Positions 35,706 to 46,700 of a stretch of DNA of 64,000 nucleotides are shown here, piece by piece. A program made the position numbers and the translations under genes. The stretch lies in contig WOUO01000008.1 of NCBI GenBank assembly GCA_017139535.1, positions 1-64,000 on the forward strand, given 5' to 3'. This DNA is from Trichocladium uniseriatum. Taxonomy: Eukaryota; Ascomycota; Sordariomycetes; Sordariales; Chaetomiaceae. Below the pieces are notes generated by a model that was not told the DNA's origin, made no database searches, and was given only the letters and a program-made list of their open reading frames with translations. How positions within the stretch are numbered: the first letter of the stretch is position 1; each line of letters opens with the position of its first letter.

Positions 35706-37583
35706 CTACCGCTGCCTCAACTCCCCCTCATGCTTGACCCAAAAGTTCCTGCACTCGCGATGCCCCCAAAACTCAACCCACCACTCCCCAAAGCTGTCCT
35801 CCACCTCCCCATCCACCTTGGCCACCCGCTCCTCCCTCTTCAGTCCACAAACCACGCACGCCCTCGGCGCAGTCGGCACGTTCCTCGCCGTGCTCACCAC
35901 CAACCCCACCCCACCAATCTCAGGCACCTTGAGCGCCTTCTCCCCAGGGTGCGCGGCATTCACCCCGGCCACGACGCCCCTGAGCCGGCCCACCACGCTC
36001 TTCCACGCGCCCACCACCTCGGCCGCCTCACGGTCCTCGCGCGCCGACTGCGCCTTGTCAATGTTGGCCAGCTTCATCCCCCGCGCGCCGGACCCGGCGC
36101 CCGTGGCGGCCGAGATGGACATGCCCTGGGCGAGGAACTTGTCGCGGTGCCAGCGGTGCTTGCGGCCGGCGATGAGGCGGGCTGCGACGGTGGCCAGGGC
36201 GAGGTAGCCTTGCAGGAAGGTGCGCGTGGCTGAGGAGGCGAGGACACGCTGGTAGGCTGGGGAGGAGGCGGGGAGGGTGAGGAGGGGTTTGAGGAGGGTT
36301 GCTGAGGCAAGGTCGAGGAGGGAGGGGAGTAGGGAGAGGAGGATGGCGGGCGGGGGGATGTTGGTTGGTGGGGGGCCTTTGGGGGAGATCGGGGATGGGG
36401 GTGCTGGGGGAGATGATGGCTGTTGGGTTTTTTCTTCTGTTCCTCCCCAGTCTTGCCATTCCCAGTCGGCGGCTGTTGATGAAGTCGGAGCTGGGCCAGA
36501 CTTTGCCTTAGGTTTAGTCTTAGAAGCGGGTTTCGCGGCCGCTGGTTTGGTGTCCGGCAGGTCTTTAAACTCCTCCCATTGACTTCCGAATCCATCATGC
36601 TCGACCGTCGGCCAGGCGGTTATTGGAGAGGGGGATGCCGTATTCGCGTCTCTCAGCACTTTCGTTACCGTGGGAGGCTTTACTTGGAGCTGCTTCACAG
36701 GCTCGGGTTTGCGGTCGTGGAAAGAGCCGTAAGGGGACTTGGGAGCCGCCGGGTAGGAGACCGGATTCCCGGGAAGAGCTGCATTTGACAGAACCAAGCC
36801 TGGAGGCTGTTTCTTTGACGGTGCGGGTGTTGTCTCTAATGATAGGATATCCACGGACTTTGCTGGAGCGGTCTGTGAGACCGGAGGAACGGCCGCCCCG
36901 GACTCGAAATCTCCAAAATCGTCGTCACCCTCGTCACTGGCGCCATTTTCAGCCTCAAAATCGGCGTCAAAGAGGACGTTCGGGTCCGGGTTGCGAACTG
37001 GCTTTTGTGGTTGTTGTGTCTTGACATCTTTCTCCCATGACGGCCGTTGTTGCCAGGGCTCTGGAGTAGATGATTCTAATTCAAGATCCACAAGCTTGTT
37101 GCTCAGCATATCAAAGGTCGATGCTCTTGTGACCCGTGCTCGGGGTTGCTCAGCCGTGGTGATAGGGGCAGGGGCCGGTGGAGGCGGGCTGGTCGGAGCG
37201 ACCTCAAAGTCACCCCAGCCATCATCGTCCTCGTCGGCCTGGATGGGCTCCTGTGTAACTGGCACTGATGGGCCTTGGCTCTGGAAGCCTCCTAGGCCGC
37301 CAATATCACCCCATCCAGTGCTCTTTGGAGGCTCGTTCACCTGCGCGCTGAGCCATGGGTTGGGCTGGCTTACTGTCGGCTGTTGAAATGGCAACGGCTG
37401 TGTAAACTGTTGGGGGTTCTGAGGTTGCGGAGCTGAGGGACTGAAGGCCAAAAAAGAGAAGGGATCGCTCGTCGCAGGGATTGCGGCCGAGGCGGCGTTG
37501 GATGTGCGTTGTTGGTGGTTTGGCTGCGAAGTCGAATTTGACTTCGGCGCGTCCCCAAAAGCGGCAAAAAGGTCGGCCGACAT
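35706..37583 (-). CDS. Aftiphilin/ppk6-like trafficking adaptor protein
   Basis: One exon on the minus strand, 625 residues. Similar fungal proteins are often labelled ppk6, but no kinase motifs are present here. The N-terminal half is disordered, rich in Pro/Gln/Asn, and contains acidic aromatic motifs DDDGWGDFE (about residue 120) and DDDFGDFES (about 222) typical of ligands for clathrin adaptor ear domains, as well as GWGDIGG. The C-terminal half is folded, with helical segments (LLSLLPSLLDLASATLLKPL, then SATRTFLQGYLALATVAARLI), RKHRWHRDKFLAQGMSIS, and an ending with ACVVCGLKREERV and WWVEFWGHRECRNFW, where Cys/His spacing hints at metal binding. A post-Golgi role in clathrin sorting is inferred from aftiphilin. 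The intact start is MSADLFAAFGD. Confidence 0.86.
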   Translation of the reverse strand: MSADLFAAFGDAPKSNSTSQPNHQQRTSNAASAAIPATSDPFSFLAFSPSAPQPQNPQQFTQPLPFQQPTVSQPNPWLSAQVNEPPKSTGWGDIGGLGGFQSQGPSVPVTQEPIQADEDDDGWGDFEVAPTSPPPPAPAPITTAEQPRARVTRASTFDMLSNKLVDLELESSTPEPWQQRPSWEKDVKTQQPQKPVRNPDPNVLFDADFEAENGASDEGDDDFGDFESGAAVPPVSQTAPAKSVDILSLETTPAPSKKQPPGLVLSNAALPGNPVSYPAAPKSPYGSFHDRKPEPVKQLQVKPPTVTKVLRDANTASPSPITAWPTVEHDGFGSQWEEFKDLPDTKPAAAKPASKTKPKAKSGPAPTSSTAADWEWQDWGGTEEKTQQPSSPPAPPSPISPKGPPPTNIPPPAILLSLLPSLLDLASATLLKPLLTLPASSPAYQRVLASSATRTFLQGYLALATVAARLIAGRKHRWHRDKFLAQGMSISAATGAGSGARGMKLANIDKAQSAREDREAAEVVGAWKSVVGRLRGVVAGVNAAHPGEKALKVPEIGGVGLVVSTARNVPTAPRACVVCGLKREERVAKVDGEVEDSFGEWWVEFWGHRECRNFWVKHEGELRQR

Positions 37584-38283
37584 GGCGGCTACTTATGAAT
37601 CCTCCAACTCGCGTGTCCTACGAGAGGGCGGGCAGAAGAACATGACGGCTGGGTCCTCACGTTGTCGTTGTCAAGGACTCGAGACTCAGCTCGGGGATTT
37701 GCGTGGCGGGGCAGCTCTCGCTCAGCGCCGGATCGGTCGCATGGGAATGGGCAGGGTTCCCTGTTGCCGCAAAGCTTCGCTTCGGTGGTTCGCAAGTGGG
37801 AAATTAATGTGAAAGTGAAAAGTTACTCACTTCACCCGACCATTTCTGATCTTTCGAAAGTGTTTCGAGGATGAAAAGATCAGGTTGATCCGATCTGAGA
37901 CGAGATCCGAAAGTTGGGTGACAAGAGAAATCGGATGGGCATGACAGTTGTTGCTGCCAGAACACGGGCCAGGAACAGGGGCGGACACCCCTGTTCGAGG
38001 CTGCCGATTGGGTGCGGGCCGTTGTTGAAACCCCACCTGCAGTTCGCCCGCTGCAACTCGCTGACGATGCCACAGCGGCGGGTTTCAATGTCTCCTTCCT
38101 GGAACTTGCAACTCAACACTTGATCTTCGTCACACAACAAAATTTGAAAATATAACAAGCAGACACTCGCCGACCCGCAGTATCCGCACGCATAGTCAGG
38201 CCCGGGAATATAGTCGAATAACACATACTCTCCCAATTTCACCTGTGTTTTATCCATTAAATACTCTATCTAAGCATGCAACG
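37584..38283. promoter_or_regulatory. Divergent promoter region between trafficking and TBC genes
   Basis: 700 bases between diverging starts. An AT-rich stretch (AAAATTTGAAAATATAAC near 38140-38156) lies about 130 bases before the TBC gene ATG. No gene is seen. Both flanking genes are predicted to act in membrane trafficking, so shared control is possible. Confidence 0.4.
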
Positions 38284-40704
38284 ATGATATCCCTGGCCGA
38301 AGCAAAGTACGAGCATCCTTCTTTCTCATCTTTAGATAACCCGCTCATGCCACGCAGATTGAGATGGGAGGAAACCTTCAAGGGTAGCTCCGACATCGCC
38401 CAACTCCAACAGGCAGTGAATGGCCCTAGCAACCCCTGCGCAGCCGGCTTGCGCTCCATCTGCTGGAAAGCCTTCCTCCTCTTTCGGGCTACCCCTGACG
38501 AACAGTGGCCTGGACTCGTGCGGGACTGGCGCGCATCTTATACTGCCCTATGCGATCAACACTTGCGGTTTATCAAACATCCCGAACTGCTTGCTGCCCT
38601 TCCGATCGACCCCCTCGCCGACGATGCCGACTCGCCCTGGAACGCCGTGCGCAAGGACGAGCTGGTCCGCGCCGAAATTATGCAAGATGTCAGCAGGCTA
38701 CCTGATGAGCCATTTTATCATGAGGAGCGCATCCAGACCATGATTCTGGATATCTTGTTTCTCTACTGCAAGCTGAACCCTAGTGTGGGCGGGTATCGTC
38801 AGGGGATGCATGAGCTTCTGGCTCCTATCGTCTCGGTCGTGGCCCAGGATTCCATTGATGTTGCGGCTGTTGCGACTGACGATGCCGCGGATGTTCTTAT
38901 TGCCGAGATGCTGGACTCTAACTTCGTCGAGCATGATGCCTTTGCGCTCTTCTCAAAGCTCATGGAGAAGGCGAGCACCTTTTACGAGGTGGACAGCGGT
39001 TCCGCGCCAGAAACCCAAAAGAACAGCATCGTAGAAAGGAGCAAGTACATCCATGAGGTTGCTCTGATGGAGATTGACCAGGAACTTGCAAACCATTTGC
39101 GAAACATTGAGGTTCTTCCACAAATATTCCTCATGTAAGTCTCTTCGTGGCGTTTCTGTTATTCAGGGGCTAACTGTGGCAGTCGATGGATTCGTCTCTT
39201 ATTCGGGAGAGAGTTCTCGTTTGACCAGCTACTGGCGCTCTGGGACACAATATTTGCCAACGATCCCAATCTTGAACTGATAGACTTGATATGTGTCGCT
39301 ATGCTACTCAGACTCCGATGGACATGTAAGGGCTTAACCATATCTGGGTCACTGAACTTGACTAATTAGACGGCAGTACTCGAGGCAGACTACTCAGTTG
39401 CACTGCAGCTGATGCTGAAATATCCGACTCCTTCTCCCCCTCACGGGCCTCACACCTTCGTTGACGATGCTATGTACCTGAAACGCCATTTTGACGCCGC
39501 CGGCGGTGCCACACTGATCTTCAAGTACACGGGCAAGAGTCCGGCTCCTACACTGACATCAACGCCAGCGCGGTCGAGTGCCTCGACACCGCCATTCCAC
39601 AAGTTCAGCGCTTTACGGCAACGTACCCTAGGTGCCAGATCCCCGCTGTCGACTTCGGCAAGAATCTTGCAACAGCCCGGCGCTGTTGAGGCACTGCTGC
39701 AGGGTGCCGCCAAGAACGTGATGGAAAGGGGTGAGAAGCTTGGCATCAACCAAGCCGTGCGTGATGCCATGGGCGAGATCCGCCGCAACGTGCAGGGTCT
39801 ACAAGAAAACCGCACATCAGTCAAGGGAGGACGTGGCTTAGTCGTTGACGACGGGCCGTCATCGCTGGAAAATGCGCTCGCCGTGAAGTTGATGGAAACG
39901 AGGAATCGCCGGCTGGCCGCCATGCTAGACGAGTCGGTGACCAACCTAAAGCAGCTGGTAGCTTCGGGACTCCAGGACTCCAAAGAAAAAGACCGCGAGA
40001 CAGTAGAGATCGCCACGGCCAAGATACAGTTTGTCAAGGCCTGCCTCGAGGATCCGTCCCTCGAGCTCCCCGAAGAAGATCTCCCCGCCCTCACCACCCT
40101 CACCATCTCATCGCCCAACGATACCCGATCCCCAACGGTCGCCCTCGACACCACCCCGGTGGTAATGACCTCCTCCGCCGTCGAAGAAACACGAACAACC
40201 CTATCATCCCCAGCCTCAGGCAAAGAAAGCAACCCCCCTCCCTCCCCGCCAAAGAACCCCAATCCGGCCCTCAACCAACCGCCCGCCGCCCCCGACGACG
40301 TCCACGACAACGACGAGATGGACACAGACTCCCAAGAGCGCGACACCCTCGCCCCGCTCATATCCGAAACCCCTCTCGTCGTCACAACCTCGCCGCCCAA
40401 ATTGAAACGCCCAACTCCAATCCCAACACGCTCCACCCTAGCGCAGTCATCCTTCTCCTGGATGCTTGAGCCAGATACCACCGCGTCTTCTTTTTCGTCG
40501 CCGTCTTCTTTGGGTAGGCCGTCTAGTGCCGGAAATATGGGTGGTGTTGGTACTGGCGGCGGTGCTGGTGCTGGTCAAAGGAAGCGGCAGAACTCTAGCA
40601 GGGAGCGGAATGCCTTTTTGTTTGGGGAGGTGGTGGCTGCTGAGGGGGCGGCCATGTCGGCGGATCAGATCTTTGGGTTGGTTCCGATGAGGAAGGGGGG
40701 TTGA
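38284..40704 (+). CDS. TBC domain Rab GTPase-activating protein (TBC1D5-like)
   Basis: Predicted to stimulate GTP hydrolysis on a Rab, Rab7 in the case of TBC1D5, at endosomes with retromer. Exons are 38284-39134, 39183-39325 and 39377-40704, with 48- and 51-nt introns, giving 773 residues. The TBC domain occupies about residues 50-390: LRSICWKAFLLF, EIMQDVSRLP with the Arg finger (Arg 138), GYRQGMHELLAPI with the Gln finger (Gln 173), and after splicing PQIFLIRWIRLLFGREF and ALWDTIFANDPNLELIDLI. Both catalytic fingers are present, so it should be active. The C-terminal about 380 residues are Ser/Pro/Thr-rich with a predicted coiled part around LQENRTSVKGG and end FGLVPMRKGG. ATG 38284 is the first in frame. 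Confidence 0.93.
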
Positions 40705-43700
40705 GGGGGTGGGACGGGATTGGTACTGGTTGGTGGTTGGGTTAGATGATATATATCTCTATTTCTTGGGATATCGCTTTAGGGGTCAGCTACTGGTCAA
40801 GTGTGGTGTTCTTTGATAGTGGTTTTGCGAAGCGTTTGGTAGCGTTGCGATGAAGTTGAATTTGATATGGCATACTGTTTAAATCTGGCTTCGTGCGAGC
40901 GGCGGGATGAGAGAACATCAGGGTCTTGATATGGTACTTCTAGAGACTATGTTTAACGAGGTATGTATGTGGGAGATATCGAAGCATACTACTCCAACGG
41001 TTGCGCTACATGATGTGATGGTATGAGATACCGAATGGCCACAAGCATGAAGTAGGAATAAGAACATATTGGACGTCTACGAGCCATCAAACACTGTACT
41101 GTACGACGTCTATGTGATACCAGCCTACCCCCCCCTCTCTCTAGCTTGCTTGATCAAATCACGATTTCTTGTGTCATTCCTGAGCCCTGAAATTAGAACT
41201 CAACGTCGACGACACTCAAGTTAGTACCGACTACACTCTTCATGAGCAATACTAACTAAACACCTACACGGTAGTTTTCGCCTGTAAGTGACCTACGTAT
41301 ACCGGACGAACTTCAGGATAACCGCCTACAGAGACCTCTCCCTTCTTAAACACAGGCCCAAGTAGTGGTTAGCATCTAAAGACAACCACTAGATATTTCT
41401 TACCCCCCTTCCCCTTTTAGAAAACATGTACAATTCCTTCGGCACGTTGCCGTTGCCGTTGCCGTTGCCGTTCCGGATAAAAGTATTACCCCCTTTTCCC
41501 CTAACTCCCGCCCGCCTGTCGTGAAACGCGATCCCTCGCCACTATGGTTCCCTAAATAGACCTCCGAAGCGAGTCATGAGTTAACCAGGTACGTAACACA
41601 GCACAGTCTCGAGCCGTTTGTAAACGGGAATATGAAACCCAAGTGTCTCAACTGGCTCTGGGATCTGGCGATAACCACCCAGTCATCCAGCCAAACGGTG
41701 GCGTTAGGCCGAGGCACTGGGTTGGGGAAGTAGAAACGGTGTTGACGATCCTAGGGTGACATCGACGCGTCGAGACCTCCTCGTTTTGGTTACTGGACGC
41801 GAGCGCGGGACGGATGCATGATCTTCCCGCAGCGCCTCTCAGCTGGCAGGCATTACTTGCCTCTTACGATAATCGATTCATACAGCCAACCTACCCACCG
41901 GGGAGGTGTCCACCTTTCTCAGGGGCAAACAGGGCAATAGTTATTCACTCAGCTAACACAATTAACAACCAACCCCTCTTTCCTCACGTCGCACAAAGAT
42001 ACTATTGCATCGTCAGCGTCTCAATCATTCGGCACAGCTGCAACCCTCGGCTGCAGTCAGACCTCGGGAGTCGGGACGGCGATGGTCCGGGCGAATGAGC
42101 GAGGCTCGGTCAGCGTTGTAATTAATTGTCTGCACAGGTCTCAAGCCTTGGCGGTTGTTTTTATTAGTTTCCTTTTCCGGTGCAACACGAAGACAACGCA
42201 TAGTGATGGAAACCAAAATACGAAGGAAAATGCTCGCAGTGACGTTTGAATGGTACGTAAGCAGAGCCTACCAAAAACTAAGCTAGTGTTTCCCCAGATC
42301 CCTGCCAACCAACCGGCTTGTGGTGGTTGAAAGTTGAAACAGTCTGTTTCCCCGTACGGGGTAACGGTACGTAATCGTAGGGGTTAAGGATTATAGACAA
42401 GGAGACAACGAAGCTGAACCGGCGCAGTGGAATGACACCTCGCCAGGGTCTCGGCAGCGGATCTCGAATATCCATTGGAACTTGTTTCGACGGACCCCAA
42501 TCCCGAGAGGACATGACAGAAACAAGAGCCACAAGCTGAGAGCAGAGGACGGCCCCGAACCATGGAACCAAGAGGGGGCCGGGCCCGCGCACGGTGATCT
42601 CGGGTTGTACTGTGTGTCATGGGCGTGTCCACAATGTTTGTCAAGCGTTGTAAGACAACACGCGTCCGCTTTCCTTCTTGACTGAGCCACATCCTGCTAG
42701 CGCAGAGAGGGAGAGAGAGAGATGATGGCAAAGAGGGGTTTAAGAAGTCGGTGAGTTTGCCTCAACATCGCAGTAGTGCCTGAGGAGTTAGGCTGGGATC
42801 GCAATCCAAGCTGATGCGATTCTTCTGCAACCCTCAGGGACTAGTCCTACCCCGGAGTAACGTTGTCCGGGGCCATGCTGTGTTGTTGTCTGGAAACCGC
42901 AGTCATAAAATCCCATTGCCATCGTTGGTTGGCTGGTGGCTGACCGGCAAACTGCACCACCCAGAAACCGAAGAAATGGAAAAAGCCTCCTTTGGGGATG
43001 GTCAATCCTACCTCGGGCCAGCCTGCCCTATCACAAATGACGACGGGTGGAAATTCAGATCCTTGGAAGCCGTCCATCCAGAATTATTTTTCTGCGGTTC
43101 TTCCTCCCTATGCCGCCAAACTTTTCTGGCGGGCTTGATCTGGCATCCTGCGGCAGCAGAGACACCGACGGTACATCGCGAGGCTGTAGTGTCACCCTCT
43201 GCCGTGTGTTGAGCATGGTTTTCCGCAGGGGTACACATCAGAGCTGCTGCCGCTGCGTTGCTGGCTGCTGCTGATGAGATCCTGATGGCTGGTGTTTCCC
43301 TCTCCTAGAGCAAGCCCTACCGAAGAAGGTGTTTCCTTGCGGGTGAGTGCCAGGGTGAATGATTGGTCCAACCGGTTTCCCGTATCTTTTCCGTTCAGAT
43401 GGATCCGCGGGGTTTCTTTCGCAGGGTCGAGCAGGGGCAGGGGGTGGACGAGAAAAAGGCTAGTCTCCACCTGTGGAAGACAGAACCGAATCGAAGAGCG
43501 AAGCGTCAGCCAGCCCCCTCGCTCATTGGGCTTGGGAAAGCGTGGGACATTGCTTTTGCCTGTCATTTCAGTCCCATTCGGGCGAGGCGATGGTTGCCCG
43601 ACACCGCAACAAGACACGCAAGACAGATTCAAAGCCACGAACTCCAGGGTAACCCCTTGTTTTGTTTCACGGCTGTACCGAGTCCCTGGGGTTTACTGTG

Positions 43701-46700
43701 ACGACCACAGACTTTTGCGTCAAGAACAGTCCGACTGGACTTGTTCTTCGTCATCAGTCACACCGCATCTCTTCTCCCGCTGCGGTGCCCCGCTTAGTGA
43801 GCGGGTTTGCTGTTGCTCAACCGCGCCAGGGAGCGGCCTGCTGAGGTAATTCTCAACGAGGCCGCAGGAGACACCTTGCTGGTCGTGCGTTACCGCGGCA
43901 GAGACGAGAGCGTTGAGTGTTGAAAATCTCTGCGTCGAGTCCTGCCGTACTCGGGAGAGTAACACAAGGAAGAAAAGGATTGCCAAGCAAGAAATAATGC
44001 TGGTCTCAGCTATGCACACGACGTTGACGCAGAGGCGGGTGTGCAGCAGCACGAAGAACTTCCGGGCTCGGCTTCGTGTGATGTGGTTGTGGAGCGACTC
44101 TTCGACTGCAAGGGACTGAGCTGGCGTCAAGGGAAGCTCCAATTCCAAGACACGGAATGTGGGGTAGCTCGGACCCCTGGAAGCTCCAAAGGCCAAAGAA
44201 GCACGAGGGAATGGCGGGGTTGATGACAGTAACGGGCGGGTCTCTCGGGTTGATAGCGGCCCTCGCGGGCCCTCTCGAGCCCTGGTCTTCTCATGGACCC
44301 TGCGCACACACCAAATCAGGAATTGATCTGTTTTATGGTGAGCGAAGACCCTCACCAAGAAGGAAGCTCACTGCCGCAAAAGGAGCTATCAAGCAAAGCC
44401 GTTAGAGTCTCCCCACCGGAGCACGGCGGGTTCAAGGCAGTTTCGAGCTTCCCTCTGCTCCACATTCTCGAGGCGATTGAGAGAAGAGAGCGGTTTTGCA
44501 CGTGGCCCTTGGATTCTCACATGAAAAAGGCTTCGCGACCGGTGAAGGAACCGAGAGGAGAACCCGGACGCGGCTCCGACCGGTGTCGTCCTGCGGCCCC
44601 GCGTCTCGAGTCCGGCCGAGTCGATACCTTCAGGAGTCGTTGACCATCCCGAGAGTAGGATGGCGCAAAACACCTCTGCAGGTTTGCAGGTTTGGACAGG
44701 TTTGCTGTCAGCAGAGGGATGCAAGACGGATGTGTTGAAAGGCCAATTCTGGTTCGCCAATGGCTTGTCCTGAGCTGCCAATGGCGTCGGTTACTGGTGA
44801 CCCCCTCTCCTCGCAGCCCACATGTTGCCAATTGCCGTCTGAGTGGAGTTTTCGAGGTCTCGATCGTGAGTTGTGGAACTGGCGAGGGGCCACACTTGGG
44901 CCGGATTGCAACCCAGCCCCTGTTTCGGGTTTCGAGAGTCTCAGTTCCACTTCTGATGACAGTGAATCTCAGTGACCTTGTGGCTGTGTTTGTTAGAACG
45001 GACATAAGAGGTTGCGGATAAACCTCTCCGAGTCGTCCTCAAGGGCTGTTGGTGTTGTCCTAGAATCGCCCTTTGCTTGACTCAAATAGGGGCCGAAGTC
45101 ATTGTTTGTTTCCGCAAGCAACGTCCCAGTCGTTTAAGGAACCTGCAGCGCCGGACGCCCTCTGTATGCACACGCGGCCCGCCCTCCTGAATCCCAACCA
45201 CGAGTCAGTTGGAGGGAGTTTGACCTCAAAGCGGAGCCCTGTCCGGTGACAGTTGACAGGTGGAGTCCAAACTGCCTGCCATACACAGTTTGTTCCATGC
45301 AATCCAACCTCCCGTATCGCCCTCGCAGCGTATCTATGTATGCATGGAGGGTCAATGAAGGAGTTGTGATGTCGTAATCAGCACTCACTGCTGCCTGAGG
45401 CCGAACTGGAATCACGCGTCTTGAACGCGCTGCCGACTGCTGGAGTGTGCTGATGGGTGTCTGCTCGTTAGGGCTGGAAGCATCAATTCCTGGTAGCGAA
45501 AGAGAAGGGGGGCTCGTTGGTGGTGAATTAATATATCAACCCGTCCGTCAGCGCATGGCAGACCCTCGTGCTCTGCTCCTCCAAGTCGGTTGACTCGGTC
45601 CACCAACCAGATTGCAGCAGAGGAGAACCGTCATCTCAATCTGCACGATATACATGCACCGTCTTCCCAATCTTGCCTAGAACTGGAGAGCGGGACGTTG
45701 CTGGAGGGTCAGTCACGGCGTTTCAACACTTGAATCCAAGTCTTTCGTCTGCTTGGGAGTGGAACGACAACCACACCATTTTTGTTACTGGCTTGCGGGC
45801 GGTTCATGCCTATTCTGCAGGGACTGCAAGGGGCGCATCGATCATGGCCCGATGGGATCTAGCGTGCAGAAGGAGCCCGGCCGGGCGGTTTTAGCCCCTT
45901 TCGGCATGCAGGGGGCTGCGGCTGACAGGGTCAATTTCCCGCGATCCAACCAGCATCCGGGAAGGCTGACGAACGACTTCTGGAAACCGAGTTGAGAATA
46001 ATATCGATTGTCTCGACACTGTGTAGCAACTCGGAGGCTTTCAGGAGCACGACTTCCAAAGCTTCATCCTTCGCACGGAAGAGAGAATGACGCGATGGGC
46101 CCCATGTCGCGAACCACGGCTCGAATCCTTTGACCGTACTGCCATGCTGCCAAGATCGCCGATGGTAACGTCCGCAAAGAGGAGTCGGACCCGATCCTTG
46201 GTCTTGATGCGTCGGCAAGCCCAGCTTTTTGGCAGGAACTCCGGCGCCGACGCGCTCCGTGCCGTTGGTAACGCGCTACTGGTACTGTACGACTCGCAGC
46301 CAACGTGACCGACCTGCCTGCGCGTTTTGTGGTGGCTTGCGCTTGACATCGAATTCGCCGAACAATCTGGCGGTCGAGGATAAAAAAAAGAAAAATTATC
46401 CGTTGCTTGCCTGGTTGGGTCCAGGCAGTTGGTTCACGAGGCGGTTGATCCGAATAGGCTGATGGCAAGTTACCACGGGCCGACTCCTGAGTGAAGAAGG
46501 ACACGATGCTGGAAGCTGCAGTCTGCTCCATGCGGCCCGATTGATGGTTCATCAGAACCAACAAGCCGGAAATCGCAAGGACCGCTTCTCTATGAGGTTA
46601 TTGAGAGTTGGGCATCTAGCGCTCGCTCTCGGCCCTCTCGGATACCAATTCCGACTTTGCCTCTGCTCTGCAGCTGCTGTCAATGAGTCTAGCAGCCTCG

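Noticed and set aside
40750..41600. Possible transposon remnant in the AT-richer part of the long spacer
   Set aside because: No terminal repeats, target-site duplication or transposase-like frame could be seen, so it was not called a mobile element.
43292..44358. Overlapping frames of 185 and 212 codons on opposite strands
   Set aside because: No domain, atypical composition, no convincing start context or splice continuation; treated as chance frames.
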